Below, one piece after another: positions 18,409-27,450 of a stretch of 64,000 nucleotides of DNA. The notes beneath the pieces are model-generated. The model saw only the letters and a list, made by a program, of their open reading frames with translations. It was not told the origin of the DNA and did no database searches. This DNA comes from Erysipelothrix rhusiopathiae (GTDB lineage Bacteria; Bacillota_I; Bacilli_A; Erysipelotrichales; Erysipelotrichaceae), in assembly GCF_900637845.1 (NCBI RefSeq), contig NZ_LR134439.1, positions 248,001 to 312,000 on the forward strand. The letters are read 5' to 3'. The position numbers and the translations under genes are program-made. Each line of letters starts with the position of its first letter. The stretch's first letter is position 1.

Positions 18409-19962
18409 ATGAGTCAAGAACATCAAGAAGTGCACGTTGAGGAAAATGCAAACGACAAGAAAGAAAAACAACGATTGGTTAAAAATCCTAAAGAGAATAA
18501 GAGTGTTATTATTGGCGTTGTCGCAGTCTTGTTACTTGCAGTTTTTTCAACCTCATTCTTTTTCTTAAACAGCCGTTGCACTGTTGATGGGAAAACGGTG
18601 TGTTACGATAAAGATAACGAGTATTTCAGTATTGAAGAAAATGCATCACTCACCGTACAAGTTGAAAATAAAGAGCTTGGGGAATACTTAGTTTCCACAT
18701 GGGATGAAACGCATCCGCAACATAAAGATGCGATTAGTTATGTTGTCCAAGAACCATTAAGTATTGATCAAATGGCTAAAGGACTCCCTTACGATGTAAT
18801 GGTAACCTCGCAGAAAAATGCTGTTTACTTTTTAGATCAATTGGTTAATTTAGGCAATGGTCTTGATACGGTCGTTGGAAGTAGAATTCCAGTCCAACTT
18901 CAAGATTCAATAAATCTCAAAGGATACTATTTTGTTCAAAATAGTATCGAGGGGGGCCTCTTTGTTTATAATAAAACACTTTTAGAAGAAGCGGGATTTG
19001 ATTTAAAAGATTCAGATGATTCTGGATTACCAGATGTTTTTGAAACATGGGATCAAATTTATAAAGCTTCCGATAAAATTCTTAAAAAGACCGATATGGT
19101 ATTTCCATTATCCTTTAAAGACCAAGAATCCTTTTATCCTTTCTTAACCAGTGGTCGATGGACGTTGAATTTCACGAAAAAAGGATCGGACCCAGGCTTT
19201 GAAACCCAAGAATTTAGAGATGGGCTCGTCTTTATTGAAGCGATGAGTACCCACAAAATGGATAAAACATTACCAAAAGATGTGAAGGCAGAAGACCTTC
19301 CATGGCAATTGGATGCAGCGTTTTACGAACGACGCTCAGCCTTTAGCCTTATTACTGATTTTGAAATGGCCGATAAATACGAGATGAGTACTAAGGACGA
19401 ATATGTGTATGCACCTTATCCAGAGTATATGAAGCACCGGATGTCTCCGATGGGTGAGGTTGATGGTTATATCGCACGTAAAGAAACTAAATACCCATCT
19501 GCTGCCGCAGAAGTAATTCGAATCTTGCGTAGCGGAGAAGGGGTATCAACTTACAAGAGTTCTGTGGGTAAAACGCCGATTTATCATCGTATTCACCTTG
19601 ATGAGCTTACAATTACCGATAAGAAACTCATTGAAAAAATGAGAGCGTATAATTTCCATGATACGCCACCAGTGATGGCATTGGATAATAATCCAACCAA
19701 ATTAGCACGTAGTCTTTATAAAGAAGTTGATTTCATGCCGATATTAAGAGATCTTTATGATCATAAACTAACGGTTGATGAAGCTCAGTCCGAAATTGTT
19801 TCACTTGCAAACAAATGGATTGAGGAGAATGATTTAACTGAAGATGAGAAAAAAGCATTAGAAGCCAAAAAAGCTGAAGATGAGAAAAAGGCACTTGAAG
19901 CAAAAAAAGAAGAATCAAAGAATGATGCTTCTTCCGAAAACGAAGAAAAGAAAGACAATTAA
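18409..19962 (+). CDS. Membrane-anchored solute-binding-like protein (SBP family 1 fold)
   Basis: A 517-residue protein with an unusual layout: a charged N-terminal cytoplasmic segment of about 35 residues, one membrane helix (about 36-56) with no lipobox, then an extracellular domain resembling family 1 (maltose-type) solute-binding proteins. Signs are GLFVYNKTLLEEAGFD, FETWDQIYKASDKI, and GEVDGYIARKETKYPSAAAE. The C-terminus is a Lys/Glu-rich tail built on two copies of a DEKKALEAKK unit. There is no permease or ATPase nearby; it lies 2 bases after fni and 32 bases before an LCP gene. A role in wall assembly or surface binding is a guess from context. Confidence 0.75.
   Translation: MSQEHQEVHVEENANDKKEKQRLVKNPKENKSVIIGVVAVLLLAVFSTSFFFLNSRCTVDGKTVCYDKDNEYFSIEENASLTVQVENKELGEYLVSTWDETHPQHKDAISYVVQEPLSIDQMAKGLPYDVMVTSQKNAVYFLDQLVNLGNGLDTVVGSRIPVQLQDSINLKGYYFVQNSIEGGLFVYNKTLLEEAGFDLKDSDDSGLPDVFETWDQIYKASDKILKKTDMVFPLSFKDQESFYPFLTSGRWTLNFTKKGSDPGFETQEFRDGLVFIEAMSTHKMDKTLPKDVKAEDLPWQLDAAFYERRSAFSLITDFEMADKYEMSTKDEYVYAPYPEYMKHRMSPMGEVDGYIARKETKYPSAAAEVIRILRSGEGVSTYKSSVGKTPIYHRIHLDELTITDKKLIEKMRAYNFHDTPPVMALDNNPTKLARSLYKEVDFMPILRDLYDHKLTVDEAQSEIVSLANKWIEENDLTEDEKKALEAKKAEDEKKALEAKKEESKNDASSENEEKKDN
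19841..19912 (+). repeat. Tandem 36-base direct repeat within the coding tail
   Basis: Two adjacent imperfect copies of a unit starting GAAGATGAGAAAAA encode EDEKKALEAKK-type peptides at the C-terminus of the solute-binding-like protein. Confidence 0.7.
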
Positions 19963-19994
19963 TTGATAATCACAAATTTGTGATGGAGGTTAGC

Positions 19995-21455
19995 ATGGCT
20001 AAAAACAATCGAAAAGAATTTATATTATTCAGAGACAAAGTAATCATTTTAATCTTTTTACTTTGTTCACTCGTTACTTTGTATGCAATCTACAAGTTTA
20101 ATGCAATTCCTACAAAGTATCTAATGATTATAGTGGGGGTTATCCTACTTCTATTCCTTATTGGAGCGCTCATAACCATGCTCACCAAACCCGGTAAGTT
20201 AAAAAATTTCGGTAAGGTGTATAGCTTAATTTTAAGTTTACTCTTATTACTTGGAACACGTTATTTAGTTACCGGAAACAGTTTCTTAGGGAAATTAACC
20301 GGTGCAAATAAAGATACACACGTTATTTCTGTAGTGGTCATGAAAGATTCAAAATATAAAAGTATTGAAGACGTGAAGGAATTACCAATCGGTGCCAACA
20401 CACGTCTTGATTCTAAAAACATTACTAAAGGGAAAAAGTTAATTGATGAAAAGTATAAATCAGATATTAACATCGTAGATTACGAAGATTATACAGAACT
20501 CGCAAATGATTTATATGATGGCACTCAAGAAGTAATCTTGTTGAGTGAAGCGCATCGTGGCTTTATTCAAGATGAGGTCAAAGATTTTGATGAGAAGACA
20601 CGTATTATTGGTACGGTGGCTTATGAAGAAGAAGTTGATTTCAAAAACAAAAATGCTGATGTTATGAAGGATACCTTCAGTATGTTTGTGACAGGAATTG
20701 ATACCTATGGACCAGTATCATCAGTATCACGATCCGATGTAAATATGATTATGACGGTCGATCCAAAAAACAAACAAATTTTACTGACAAGTATTCCTCG
20801 TGATTATCACGTTGAACTGGCATCATTTGGAGCTTATGACAAATTAACCCATGCTGGAATTTATGGTGTTGGGGAATCAATGGCAACACTTGAAAATCTC
20901 TTTGATATCGATATTGACTATTTTGTTAAGGTTAACTTTAGTTCAGTAGAAACAATTATCGATGCATTGGGTGGCGTTGATGTCTATTCACGATACGCAT
21001 TCCAATCGTTTGCGGGTGTCTATTTTGATGAAGGCATTAACCATGTTGATGGTCGTAATGGTCTCATCTTTGCACGTGAACGTTACAATCTTCCAAACGG
21101 AGATAATGACCGTGTAAAAAACCAACAAGCACTCATTACAGGTATTCTTAAGAAAGCAATGTCACCTGCAATTATTACGAACTATACTTCTATTCTAAAT
21201 TCAGTTTCCGACTCATTCCAAATGAGTATGGAAGAGAGTGACTTTAAGAAATTAATAAAACAACAAATTAATGATATGTCAGATTGGGATATTCAATCTT
21301 ATGCAGTAACAGGAACTGGAAGTTCAAGTACAACGACGTATTCAATGCCGGGTCCAGCACTTTATGTAATGGAACCAAATTATGATACAGTCCGTCAAGC
21401 TCACGACTATATTGAGGCAATGGAACGTCATGAAGTAATTTCAGTAAGTGAATAA
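19995..21455 (+). CDS. LytR-CpsA-Psr family transferase with accessory domain
   Basis: LCP proteins transfer polymers from undecaprenyl-linked intermediates to peptidoglycan or proteins outside the cell. The 486 residues have three predicted N-terminal membrane helices (about 14-36, 43-65, 74-92), an accessory segment of roughly 110 residues, and the LCP catalytic domain from about 225: TGIDTYG, the arginine-bearing SRSDVNMIM, SIPRDYHVEL, GGVDVYS and FARERYNLPNGDNDRVKNQQ. The start at 19995 has GGAGG at proper spacing. Upstream of it is the anchored solute-binding-like gene; a palindromic terminator follows. Confidence 0.92.
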   Translation: MAKNNRKEFILFRDKVIILIFLLCSLVTLYAIYKFNAIPTKYLMIIVGVILLLFLIGALITMLTKPGKLKNFGKVYSLILSLLLLLGTRYLVTGNSFLGKLTGANKDTHVISVVVMKDSKYKSIEDVKELPIGANTRLDSKNITKGKKLIDEKYKSDINIVDYEDYTELANDLYDGTQEVILLSEAHRGFIQDEVKDFDEKTRIIGTVAYEEEVDFKNKNADVMKDTFSMFVTGIDTYGPVSSVSRSDVNMIMTVDPKNKQILLTSIPRDYHVELASFGAYDKLTHAGIYGVGESMATLENLFDIDIDYFVKVNFSSVETIIDALGGVDVYSRYAFQSFAGVYFDEGINHVDGRNGLIFARERYNLPNGDNDRVKNQQALITGILKKAMSPAIITNYTSILNSVSDSFQMSMEESDFKKLIKQQINDMSDWDIQSYAVTGTGSSSTTTYSMPGPALYVMEPNYDTVRQAHDYIEAMERHEVISVSE

Positions 21456-21482
21456 AAGCCAGATATCTGGCTTTTATTTTTT
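21454..21482 (+). terminator. LCP gene terminator
   Basis: A perfect palindromic stem AAAAGCCAGAT/ATCTGGCTTTT overlapping the stop codon and followed by ATTTTTT. Confidence 0.85.
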
Positions 21483-21503
21483 AGAAATGTACAGGAGGAC
21501 GTT

Positions 21504-22163
21504 ATGAACTGGGAACAATTATTTAATGAAGAAATGAAAAAAGAGTATTTTAAAATGCTTGAACGTAAAATCGAAGACGAACGAAAAGCATTCACAATAT
21601 ATCCACCCAAAGATCTGGTTTATACCGCCTTTGATTACACAAAGTTTGAAGACGTGAGGGTTGTGATTTTAGGACAAGATCCATACCACCAACCCGGTCA
21701 AGCAATGGGGATGAGTTTTTCAGTCTTCAAAGATCAAAAATTACCAAAGAGTTTGGTAAACATCTACAAAGAATTGGAATCCGATCTTGGTATAAAAAAT
21801 GAACATGGTGATTTATCCGCTTGGGCAAAACAGGGCGTTTTACTTCTTAATACATTACTAACAGTCAGAGAAGGTGAACCCATGTCCCATGGGCAACTTG
21901 GATGGGAGCAATTCACAGATCGTGTTATTTCGGAACTCGGGTGCCGTAAAGAACCGATAATTTTTGTCTTGTGGGGAAAAAAGGCACAAGCCAAAAAATC
22001 ACTCGTTAAAGATCATCATCAATTTATTGAATCAAGTCACCCATCACCACTTGGAGCTTATCGTGGATTTATTGGGTCACGCCCATTTTCGAAAATTAAT
22101 GCCTTACTTTACGAACGAAATCAAAAAGAAATTAATTGGAGTGTTACATGTTTAGACAAATAG
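21504..22163 (+). CDS. ung: Uracil-DNA glycosylase
   Basis: Base-excision repair enzyme removing uracil from DNA. The 219 residues include the catalytic water-activating loop GQDPYHQPGQAMGMSFS near residue 60, LLLNTLLTVREGEPMSH, and the minor-groove loop SSHPSPLGAYRGFIGSRPF. All expected family 1 motifs are intact. AGGAGG precedes the ATG. The 3' end overlaps folC by 16 bases. Confidence 0.97.
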   Translation: MNWEQLFNEEMKKEYFKMLERKIEDERKAFTIYPPKDLVYTAFDYTKFEDVRVVILGQDPYHQPGQAMGMSFSVFKDQKLPKSLVNIYKELESDLGIKNEHGDLSAWAKQGVLLLNTLLTVREGEPMSHGQLGWEQFTDRVISELGCRKEPIIFVLWGKKAQAKKSLVKDHHQFIESSHPSPLGAYRGFIGSRPFSKINALLYERNQKEINWSVTCLDK

Positions 22164-23371
22164 AACCAGCGCTTGATGCGCTTATGAAACGTAAAAATCA
22201 AACGTATGGCATTGACTTATTTCGTCAATGCTTAGCAGATATGGGGAATCCTCAAGATTCACTTACTTGTATCCATATTGGTGGAACCAATGGAAAAGGT
22301 TCAACAACAAACTATACACGTGCTATCCTACAAGAAGCTGGGTATTCTGTAGGGACCTTCACGTCACCGCATCTTACGGTACATAATGATCGTATTCGCA
22401 TCAACAATGAAAATATTAGTGATTCTGATTTATTAATGTACATTAATGTTACGGAGCCATTTTGGGATCAGTACCAATTAAGTATGTTTGAAATCGATGT
22501 TCTTATTTCCATTTTATATTTTATTGATAATGACATAGATTATGCGATTTATGAAGTTGGACTTGGGGGTCGCCTTGACGCTACCAATGTAATCCAACCT
22601 GTTATTACTGGAATTACGAATATTGGTCTTGACCACATGAATATTTTGGGTGATACCATTGAGAAGATTGCTACAGAAAAAGCAGGCATCATTAAAATGA
22701 ATGTTCCGTTTTTCACAACAGAACGTAAAGATTCATGTTTGGAGGTGTTTAGCTACTTTACCGATTTAAAACAAACAAATATGCACCAAGTTATGATACC
22801 TGAACCGAAACGTGAGGGGTTGGCGTATTACTTTGATGTATTAGAAGAACCTTATGTCATCCAAAATCAAGGTCTTTACCAAGTTGGCAATGCAAGTCTG
22901 GCTATTCATCTTGTAAAAGCATTACCACATATTACCGTCGATACAAAAACGATTCAAAATGCAATTGCAAGTGCGTCATGGGCGGGACGTTTTGAGCCCG
23001 TCTTGGATGGTGTTTATGTGGATGGTGCTCACAATGAGATGGGCATTGAAATGCTCGTGAGAAGTATGGAAATGCTTCCTAGACCATGGGTTGCGGTCTT
23101 TACCGCACTTAAAGATAAAGACTATACGCTTATGATTAATAAACTCGAATCCGTATTCGACGAAGTGATCATTACTCAATTCGATTTTTATCGATCGGAG
23201 CGTGCTGAAAAATTAGCATTCGGACATAATGTCACCATTATCGAAGATCAATATAAAGCGATTGATACAGGAATGAAGCATCGAAATAACGGTACTTGTG
23301 TCATTACCGGATCCTTATACTTTATTTCAGAAGCACGGGATTATCTCATAAAAAAAAGCAAGTCAATTTAA
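22148..23371 (+). CDS. folC: Folylpolyglutamate synthase/dihydrofolate synthase
   Basis: Adds glutamate to folates in the cytoplasm; many bacterial members also make dihydrofolate. The 407 residues show the Mur-ligase-type P-loop HIGGTNGKGSTTNY, FTSPHLTVHNDRI, EVGLGGRLDATN and the C-terminal VDGAHNEMG. The ATG at 22148 has TTGGAG before it; the TTG itself (22136) could also start translation. The last codons form part of a bidirectional terminator. Confidence 0.95.
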   Translation: MFRQIEPALDALMKRKNQTYGIDLFRQCLADMGNPQDSLTCIHIGGTNGKGSTTNYTRAILQEAGYSVGTFTSPHLTVHNDRIRINNENISDSDLLMYINVTEPFWDQYQLSMFEIDVLISILYFIDNDIDYAIYEVGLGGRLDATNVIQPVITGITNIGLDHMNILGDTIEKIATEKAGIIKMNVPFFTTERKDSCLEVFSYFTDLKQTNMHQVMIPEPKREGLAYYFDVLEEPYVIQNQGLYQVGNASLAIHLVKALPHITVDTKTIQNAIASASWAGRFEPVLDGVYVDGAHNEMGIEMLVRSMEMLPRPWVAVFTALKDKDYTLMINKLESVFDEVIITQFDFYRSERAEKLAFGHNVTIIEDQYKAIDTGMKHRNNGTCVITGSLYFISEARDYLIKKSKSI

Positions 23372-23388
23372 GACTTGCTTTTTTTTAT
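23351..23388. terminator. Bidirectional terminator between folC and the amino-acid ABC operon
   Basis: AAAAAAAGCAAGTC, loop AATTTA, GACTTGCTTTTTTT. The symmetric A and T runs allow termination of the converging folC (+) and ABC (-) transcripts. Confidence 0.85.
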
Positions 23389-24119
23389 AAAACTTTACTT
23401 AGAAACTCAATAGTACGAGGATGTGTCGGGTTATCAAAGATTGCTTCAGGTGTTCCCTGTTCGCAGATAACACCACCATCCATAAATAACACACGATCAC
23501 TGATTTCTTTTGCGAAATTCATCTCGTGAGTCACAATTACAATTGTCATCCCACTTACCGCAAGATCTTTAATAACTTCAAGTACATCTTTAACCATTTC
23601 TGGATCTAATGCAGATGTTGGTTCATCAAAGAGCATAACTTGAGGTTGCATTGCAAGCGCACGGACAATCGCAAGACGTTGCTTTTGTCCTCCAGATAAC
23701 TTACGTGGAAATTCATGTGCCTTATCCTTAAGCCCTACCTTATCAAGTAACGATAAACCTAAAGTATTTGCTTCATCTTTAGACATCCCTTTTTCTAGAG
23801 TTGGTGCGAGGGTAATGTTTTCCAAAACCGTTAAATTGGGGAAAACATTAAAATGTTGGAAAACCATCCCAATTTCTTGACGTAGCTTATCTAAGTTTTT
23901 ATGGTCTGGCTCTAATGCTACACCATCAAAGATAATGCTTCCTGAACATGGTGTTTCAAGTAAATTTAAGCACCGTAGCAACGTTGACTTTCCTGAACCC
24001 GAAGGACCAATAATCGAAACAACTTCACCTTGGGTAATTGTTTCATTAATTCCTTGAAGCACGGATAAGTCTCCATATGCTTTATGTATGTTTTTGATTT
24101 CAAGTAGCGGTTTAGTCAT
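23385..24119 (-). CDS. Polar amino-acid ABC transporter, ATP-binding protein
   Basis: ATPase of the GlnQ/ArtP type. The 244 residues contain Walker [15 protein letters not shown]-loop [15 protein letters not shown], signature [13 protein letters not shown] and Walker [15 protein letters not shown]. The ATG at 24119 is preferred to 24140 because AAAGGTGG sits 6 bases before it and the first residues TKPLLEIKN match the family. It overlaps the permease stop by 8 bases. Last gene of a T-box-controlled operon. Confidence 0.93.
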   Translation of the reverse strand: MTKPLLEIKNIHKAYGDLSVLQGINETITQGEVVSIIGPSGSGKSTLLRCLNLLETPCSGSIIFDGVALEPDHKNLDKLRQEIGMVFQHFNVFPNLTVLENITLAPTLEKGMSKDEANTLGLSLLDKVGLKDKAHEFPRKLSGGQKQRLAIVRALAMQPQVMLFDEPTSALDPEMVKDVLEVIKDLAVSGMTIVIVTHEMNFAKEISDRVLFMDGGVICEQGTPEAIFDNPTHPRTIEFLSKVL

Positions 24120-24783
24120 TGAGGGCCACCTTTCGTTCAAATGCGGCGATTAATTTCGATGTTGAGAAAGTCATTATAAAGTAAATAACCCCTACTATCA
24201 TCAAAGACGGTAGCTTTAAGTGGGTTGCACTTGAGACAATTGATTCCGAAGTCATCAAGTTGTTTACAAAGAATACCGATGCTAAAGATGTTTCTTTTAT
24301 CATTGTAATAAATTCATTCCCTAAAGCAGGTAAGATATTCTTAATCGCTTGTGGGAAGATAATCTTCTTCATCATATTAGCATTTGAAATACCAAGACTT
24401 TTTGCGGCTTCAAATTGACCTTTATCAACAGCTTGAATACCAGCACGGAAGATTTCCGCTACATAGGCACTCGAATTAATAATCAAAGCAACCATGATCC
24501 ATCCTACATCAGGAACGGATGTGGAGATGTACTCAGAGCCTAAAAAATAAAATAAACTTAGTTGAAGTAGTAGTGGTGTTCCACGAATTACTTCGATATA
24601 GACATTAATAATTGTTTTTAAAGGCTTAAATTTCGACATCTTTCCCATTGCGAGAAAGGCACCAAGTAGGGTACTAATTAATACAACAACAACAGAAATG
24701 GTCAGTGTACCCCAAGCTCCCTTAAGATACACATGTCCATAGCGATTAATGAGCTTTAATATATCTTGAAACATCTTAGTCAA
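24112..24783 (-). CDS. Polar amino-acid ABC transporter, permease
   Basis: HisM/GlnP-type permease with about five membrane helices in 223 residues. Family features are [28 protein letters not shown] near residue 65 and the cytoplasmic coupling loop [18 protein letters not shown] with [15 protein letters not shown]. It overlaps the binding-protein gene by 8 bases and the ATPase gene by 8, so all three are translated together. A single permease subunit suggests a homodimeric channel. Confidence 0.93.
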   Translation of the reverse strand: MTKMFQDILKLINRYGHVYLKGAWGTLTISVVVVLISTLLGAFLAMGKMSKFKPLKTIINVYIEVIRGTPLLLQLSLFYFLGSEYISTSVPDVGWIMVALIINSSAYVAEIFRAGIQAVDKGQFEAAKSLGISNANMMKKIIFPQAIKNILPALGNEFITMIKETSLASVFFVNNLMTSESIVSSATHLKLPSLMIVGVIYFIMTFSTSKLIAAFERKVALND

Positions 24784-25597
24784 TCGCTCCTAATTGTTCT
24801 GCAATGCTTGTAGCATCAGCAAGCCATTGTTTATACAAATCAAGTTCTACAGCTTTCGCAATTGCTTTATTTACTTCATCCATAAGATCTTCTTGACCTT
24901 TTTCTAAGATGACTTTTGTACCGTTATCATCGATTGTTGCGAATTTAACTTTACTTACAACAAGATTTTTATTATTTAAGGTAAAGCCTTCACCTGATGC
25001 ACAGGATGCAGCAATCGCATCCACTTTTCCAACATTCAACTGAAGGACAGCATCATCCAATGTATTAACGAGTTGCATTGTTGCTTCTGGAAGTTCTGTC
25101 TCCACGTAAGTTTGAGGGAGTGAACCATTTTGAACGGCAACCTTCGCAGTTTTTAAATCATCAATTGTATTAAGTGTTGCTTCTTTTTCTTTCGTTACAA
25201 GAAAACCTTGGCATGTGGACTCCGTCGTATCATAAGTATTACTGAAATCAACTTGTTCTGCACGTTCTTCATTAAAGGTAAATCCCGCAATACCCATATC
25301 AAATTTTCCAAGTGATACTGCGGAGGCAATATCACCAAAGCTCATCGCTTTAATAACGAGATCTACACCAATTTCATTCGCAATAAATTTTGCGAGTTCG
25401 ATGTCCGCACCTACATATTGATCTTGACCTGTTTTTGTTGCATCGATGAATTCATAGGGTGCATAGTCAGGTGATGTTACTAAAACAATTTCACCTTTTG
25501 ATTTGATTGCTTCAAGTTTCGTTACGGTTGTATCCTTCTTTCCACAACCGCTTAAAAATAATAATGTTACGCAAGCTACTATAAATGTTTTTTTCAT
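24776..25597 (-). CDS. Polar amino-acid ABC transporter, substrate-binding lipoprotein
   Basis: Family 3 solute-binding protein, 273 residues. The N-terminus has a lipoprotein signal with lipobox FLSGC, cysteine near residue 18, so it is anchored outside the membrane after Lgt processing. The domain starts GEIVLVTSPDYAPYEFID and contains FDMGIAGFTFNEERAEQVDFS. The ligand cannot be read directly, but the T-box upstream means that uptake responds to an uncharged tRNA. AAGGAGAG precedes the ATG. Confidence 0.93.
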   Translation of the reverse strand: MKKTFIVACVTLLFLSGCGKKDTTVTKLEAIKSKGEIVLVTSPDYAPYEFIDATKTGQDQYVGADIELAKFIANEIGVDLVIKAMSFGDIASAVSLGKFDMGIAGFTFNEERAEQVDFSNTYDTTESTCQGFLVTKEKEATLNTIDDLKTAKVAVQNGSLPQTYVETELPEATMQLVNTLDDAVLQLNVGKVDAIAASCASGEGFTLNNKNLVVSKVKFATIDDNGTKVILEKGQEDLMDEVNKAIAKAVELDLYKQWLADATSIAEQLGAID

Positions 25598-25710
25598 TTT
25601 GTTTCTCTCCTTGTGATGTTCGCTCTATGTTTGGTTTGTGCTCTTTGCGAAGTCACGTCGTCGTTTGATTCCCATAAAAATTCTCCTCACTTTTATTTGA
25701 ATCTAGGAAC

Positions 25711-25945
25711 AAAAAAACGTCCCTAGATATTGTATATCTAGAGACGTGTTAAACGCGGTACCACTCTAATTGCCATATGTTATTCATATGACCTCTCTCC
25801 TGTAACGCTAGGTTTGCGGTTTATCCTACTCTTTGTTCAGATAAACATCTCCCAAGTGCGGTTCAACATATTTCATCCATTAGGCTTCCACCGTCCCTAA
25901 TTCGCTATCGATATCCAAATGTTTACTCTCTTGTTCTGCGATTTA
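25711..25945 (-). promoter_or_regulatory. T-box riboswitch leader of the amino-acid ABC operon
   Basis: Read on the minus strand the leader has all main T-box parts: AAGAGAG and GGTGGAAGCC of stem I, a GAACCGCACTTGGGAG segment holding the specifier (about 25856-25864), the T-box core AGAGTGGTACCGCG (25754-25767) and an intrinsic terminator with 14-bp arms around ACGTC/GACGT (25717-25746) followed by seven T. The specifier register is uncertain: CGC (Arg), ACC (Thr) or CCG (Pro). UGGU in the bulge implies an A discriminator base. Uncharged tRNA would favour the antiterminator and raise transporter expression. Confidence 0.9.
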
Positions 25946-25951
25946 AGTGAA

Positions 25952-25980
25952 ATAATATCGTACTATCAAATCTTTGTCAA
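25952..25980 (-). promoter_or_regulatory. Promoter of the T-box operon
   Basis: On the minus strand: TTGACA (25980-25975), 17-base spacer, TATTAT (25957-25952). Initiation near 25945 fits the 5' end of the T-box leader. Confidence 0.75.
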
Positions 25981-25985
25981 TACTT

Positions 25986-26567
25986 TTATTTATCGTTATA
26001 AGGGAATTGATCTTTCTTCATCGGATGATTTTGTACCCAAGTCCTATGTTCTACTGAACAAATGACGTCATCACCTAAGTTTCGCAAGCGGTTTAAAATA
26101 TTATCATTCTTTATTTCAAGGCCATCAAAATCACAATCTTCGATAAAAACATATTTCTGAACAATGCGTGCTCCCATGTAAGATAGAATGGGTTTAAGTT
26201 GTTGTTCTGCCATTAAAAAATACTTTGGTGACCCTGCAGTAACCACAATGCCGGCACTCTTATCAACCAAGGCATGCATGGGTAATAAGTCGAAAATATT
26301 TTTTAGTGCGCCAGGTATAGAAGTCTGATAGGTTGGTGTTCCAACGATGAGTGCATCTGCTTCCATAATTGAATTAATAACATACTGAGTATCCGAATTA
26401 TATTGGTCAACAGAACGTCCATCACTAAACTGAAGATCATAATCTCCGATATTAATAATTTCCGTGTCAATGGTGTGATTGTGTTTGGCTATTTCTTGGA
26501 TAACATAGTCCAAAGCGACGCGTGTCTTACGTCCTGCTACGGAACCTGTGATTGCGATTATTTTCAT
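25986..26567 (-). CDS. NADPH-dependent FMN reductase family protein
   Basis: A 193-residue flavodoxin-like protein of the NADPH-dependent FMN reductase/NAD(P)H quinone reductase group. It starts KIIAITGSVAGRKTRVALDY, a phosphate-binding loop for FMN, and contains ADALIVGTPTYQTSIPGALK and KSAGIVVTAGSPKYF. Its role may be flavin reduction for sulfur or iron metabolism or quinone detoxification. GGAGTG precedes the ATG. It is 6 bases upstream of the T-box promoter, with no terminator visible, so readthrough into the leader is possible. Confidence 0.85.
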   Translation of the reverse strand: MKIIAITGSVAGRKTRVALDYVIQEIAKHNHTIDTEIINIGDYDLQFSDGRSVDQYNSDTQYVINSIMEADALIVGTPTYQTSIPGALKNIFDLLPMHALVDKSAGIVVTAGSPKYFLMAEQQLKPILSYMGARIVQKYVFIEDCDFDGLEIKNDNILNRLRNLGDDVICSVEHRTWVQNHPMKKDQFPYNDK

Positions 26568-26731
26568 GATGACACTCCGTTTCTAAAAATTGTATCGCTT
26601 TCATTATAGAGTTACAGACCGTAAAAAGAAAGGAATTCGCATGACTTTATGACAATTACATAAGTTTCGATAACAATTCAATTTCATTGTATGGAGAATG
26701 TGTTAAAATTTTAGTGATAAGGAGGTAGCAT

Positions 26732-27424
26732 ATGAAAAAACTAATCGTTCCAGCTTTAATTGCTGCGGCAGGCTATGGTCTGTATAAATATATAAATGAA
26801 CCTACAACGCGAAATCGATTCCTTAAACCCGTTATGGTACCGACACTTGGGCGTGATAAAGATATTTACGTAGGTGAGAAACACCTCTATTCGTTTTATA
26901 TTAGTAAAGGTGATTTTACGCGAATTCTTAAAGAACAAATCCGCATTAAACAAGCAGGTTTTGATTTAAACATTAATGAATCATATACAAATATGCGTTT
27001 TGAAGAAATGATTCTACCACGAATGGATACAAACAGTAATGACTCAATCCAAGCGGATGTGATTGCAAGTTATCGAGAAAATGGTAGTTTAAAAGTTGGC
27101 GTTATTAAAGAAATGAATATTGGTCCGGATACGGATGTGCGAGAGCGAAGAATTACACGTAAAGATTTAGAAATGTTCGCAGCGCGATATCAACAAAATG
27201 ATATTCCCGGCGTGATTACAGTTCGTTTCCATCTTAAAGAAGCAGAAACGTTTAAAGAATCCTTAAACCAGGTAGTGCTTAAAGATAAGACGCTGTTTAT
27301 TTTTGAGCCAGGTAAAGAAAATGAAGAAAGCGGTCAGTTCGGTATTCATACATGGTTTGGTTCAAGAGACCAAGAAGCAACGTTTACTTATGAAATGGCC
27401 TATCATTTCGGTGATTTCAAATAA
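26732..27424 (+). CDS. Hypothetical protein with N-terminal hydrophobic segment
   Basis: I do not recognise this 230-residue protein. A short hydrophobic start (LIVPALIAAAGYGLYKYI) could be an uncleaved anchor; the rest is polar and mixed alpha/beta in character, with segments such as IQADVIASYRENGSLKVGV and FIFEPGKENEESGQF. No cysteine or clear catalytic motif is visible. Strong AAGGAGG site. Single gene between divergent FMN reductase and a convergent gene, closed by a bidirectional terminator. Confidence 0.65.
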   Translation: MKKLIVPALIAAAGYGLYKYINEPTTRNRFLKPVMVPTLGRDKDIYVGEKHLYSFYISKGDFTRILKEQIRIKQAGFDLNINESYTNMRFEEMILPRMDTNSNDSIQADVIASYRENGSLKVGVIKEMNIGPDTDVRERRITRKDLEMFAARYQQNDIPGVITVRFHLKEAETFKESLNQVVLKDKTLFIFEPGKENEESGQFGIHTWFGSRDQEATFTYEMAYHFGDFK

Positions 27425-27450
27425 AAGTCCACAATTGTGGACTTTTATTA
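27423..27450. terminator. Bidirectional terminator between convergent hypothetical genes
   Basis: AAAAGTCCACAA/TTGTGGACTTTT is a perfect 12-bp inverted repeat with no spacer, ending the plus-strand gene and the minus-strand gene whose stop is at 27448. Confidence 0.8.
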
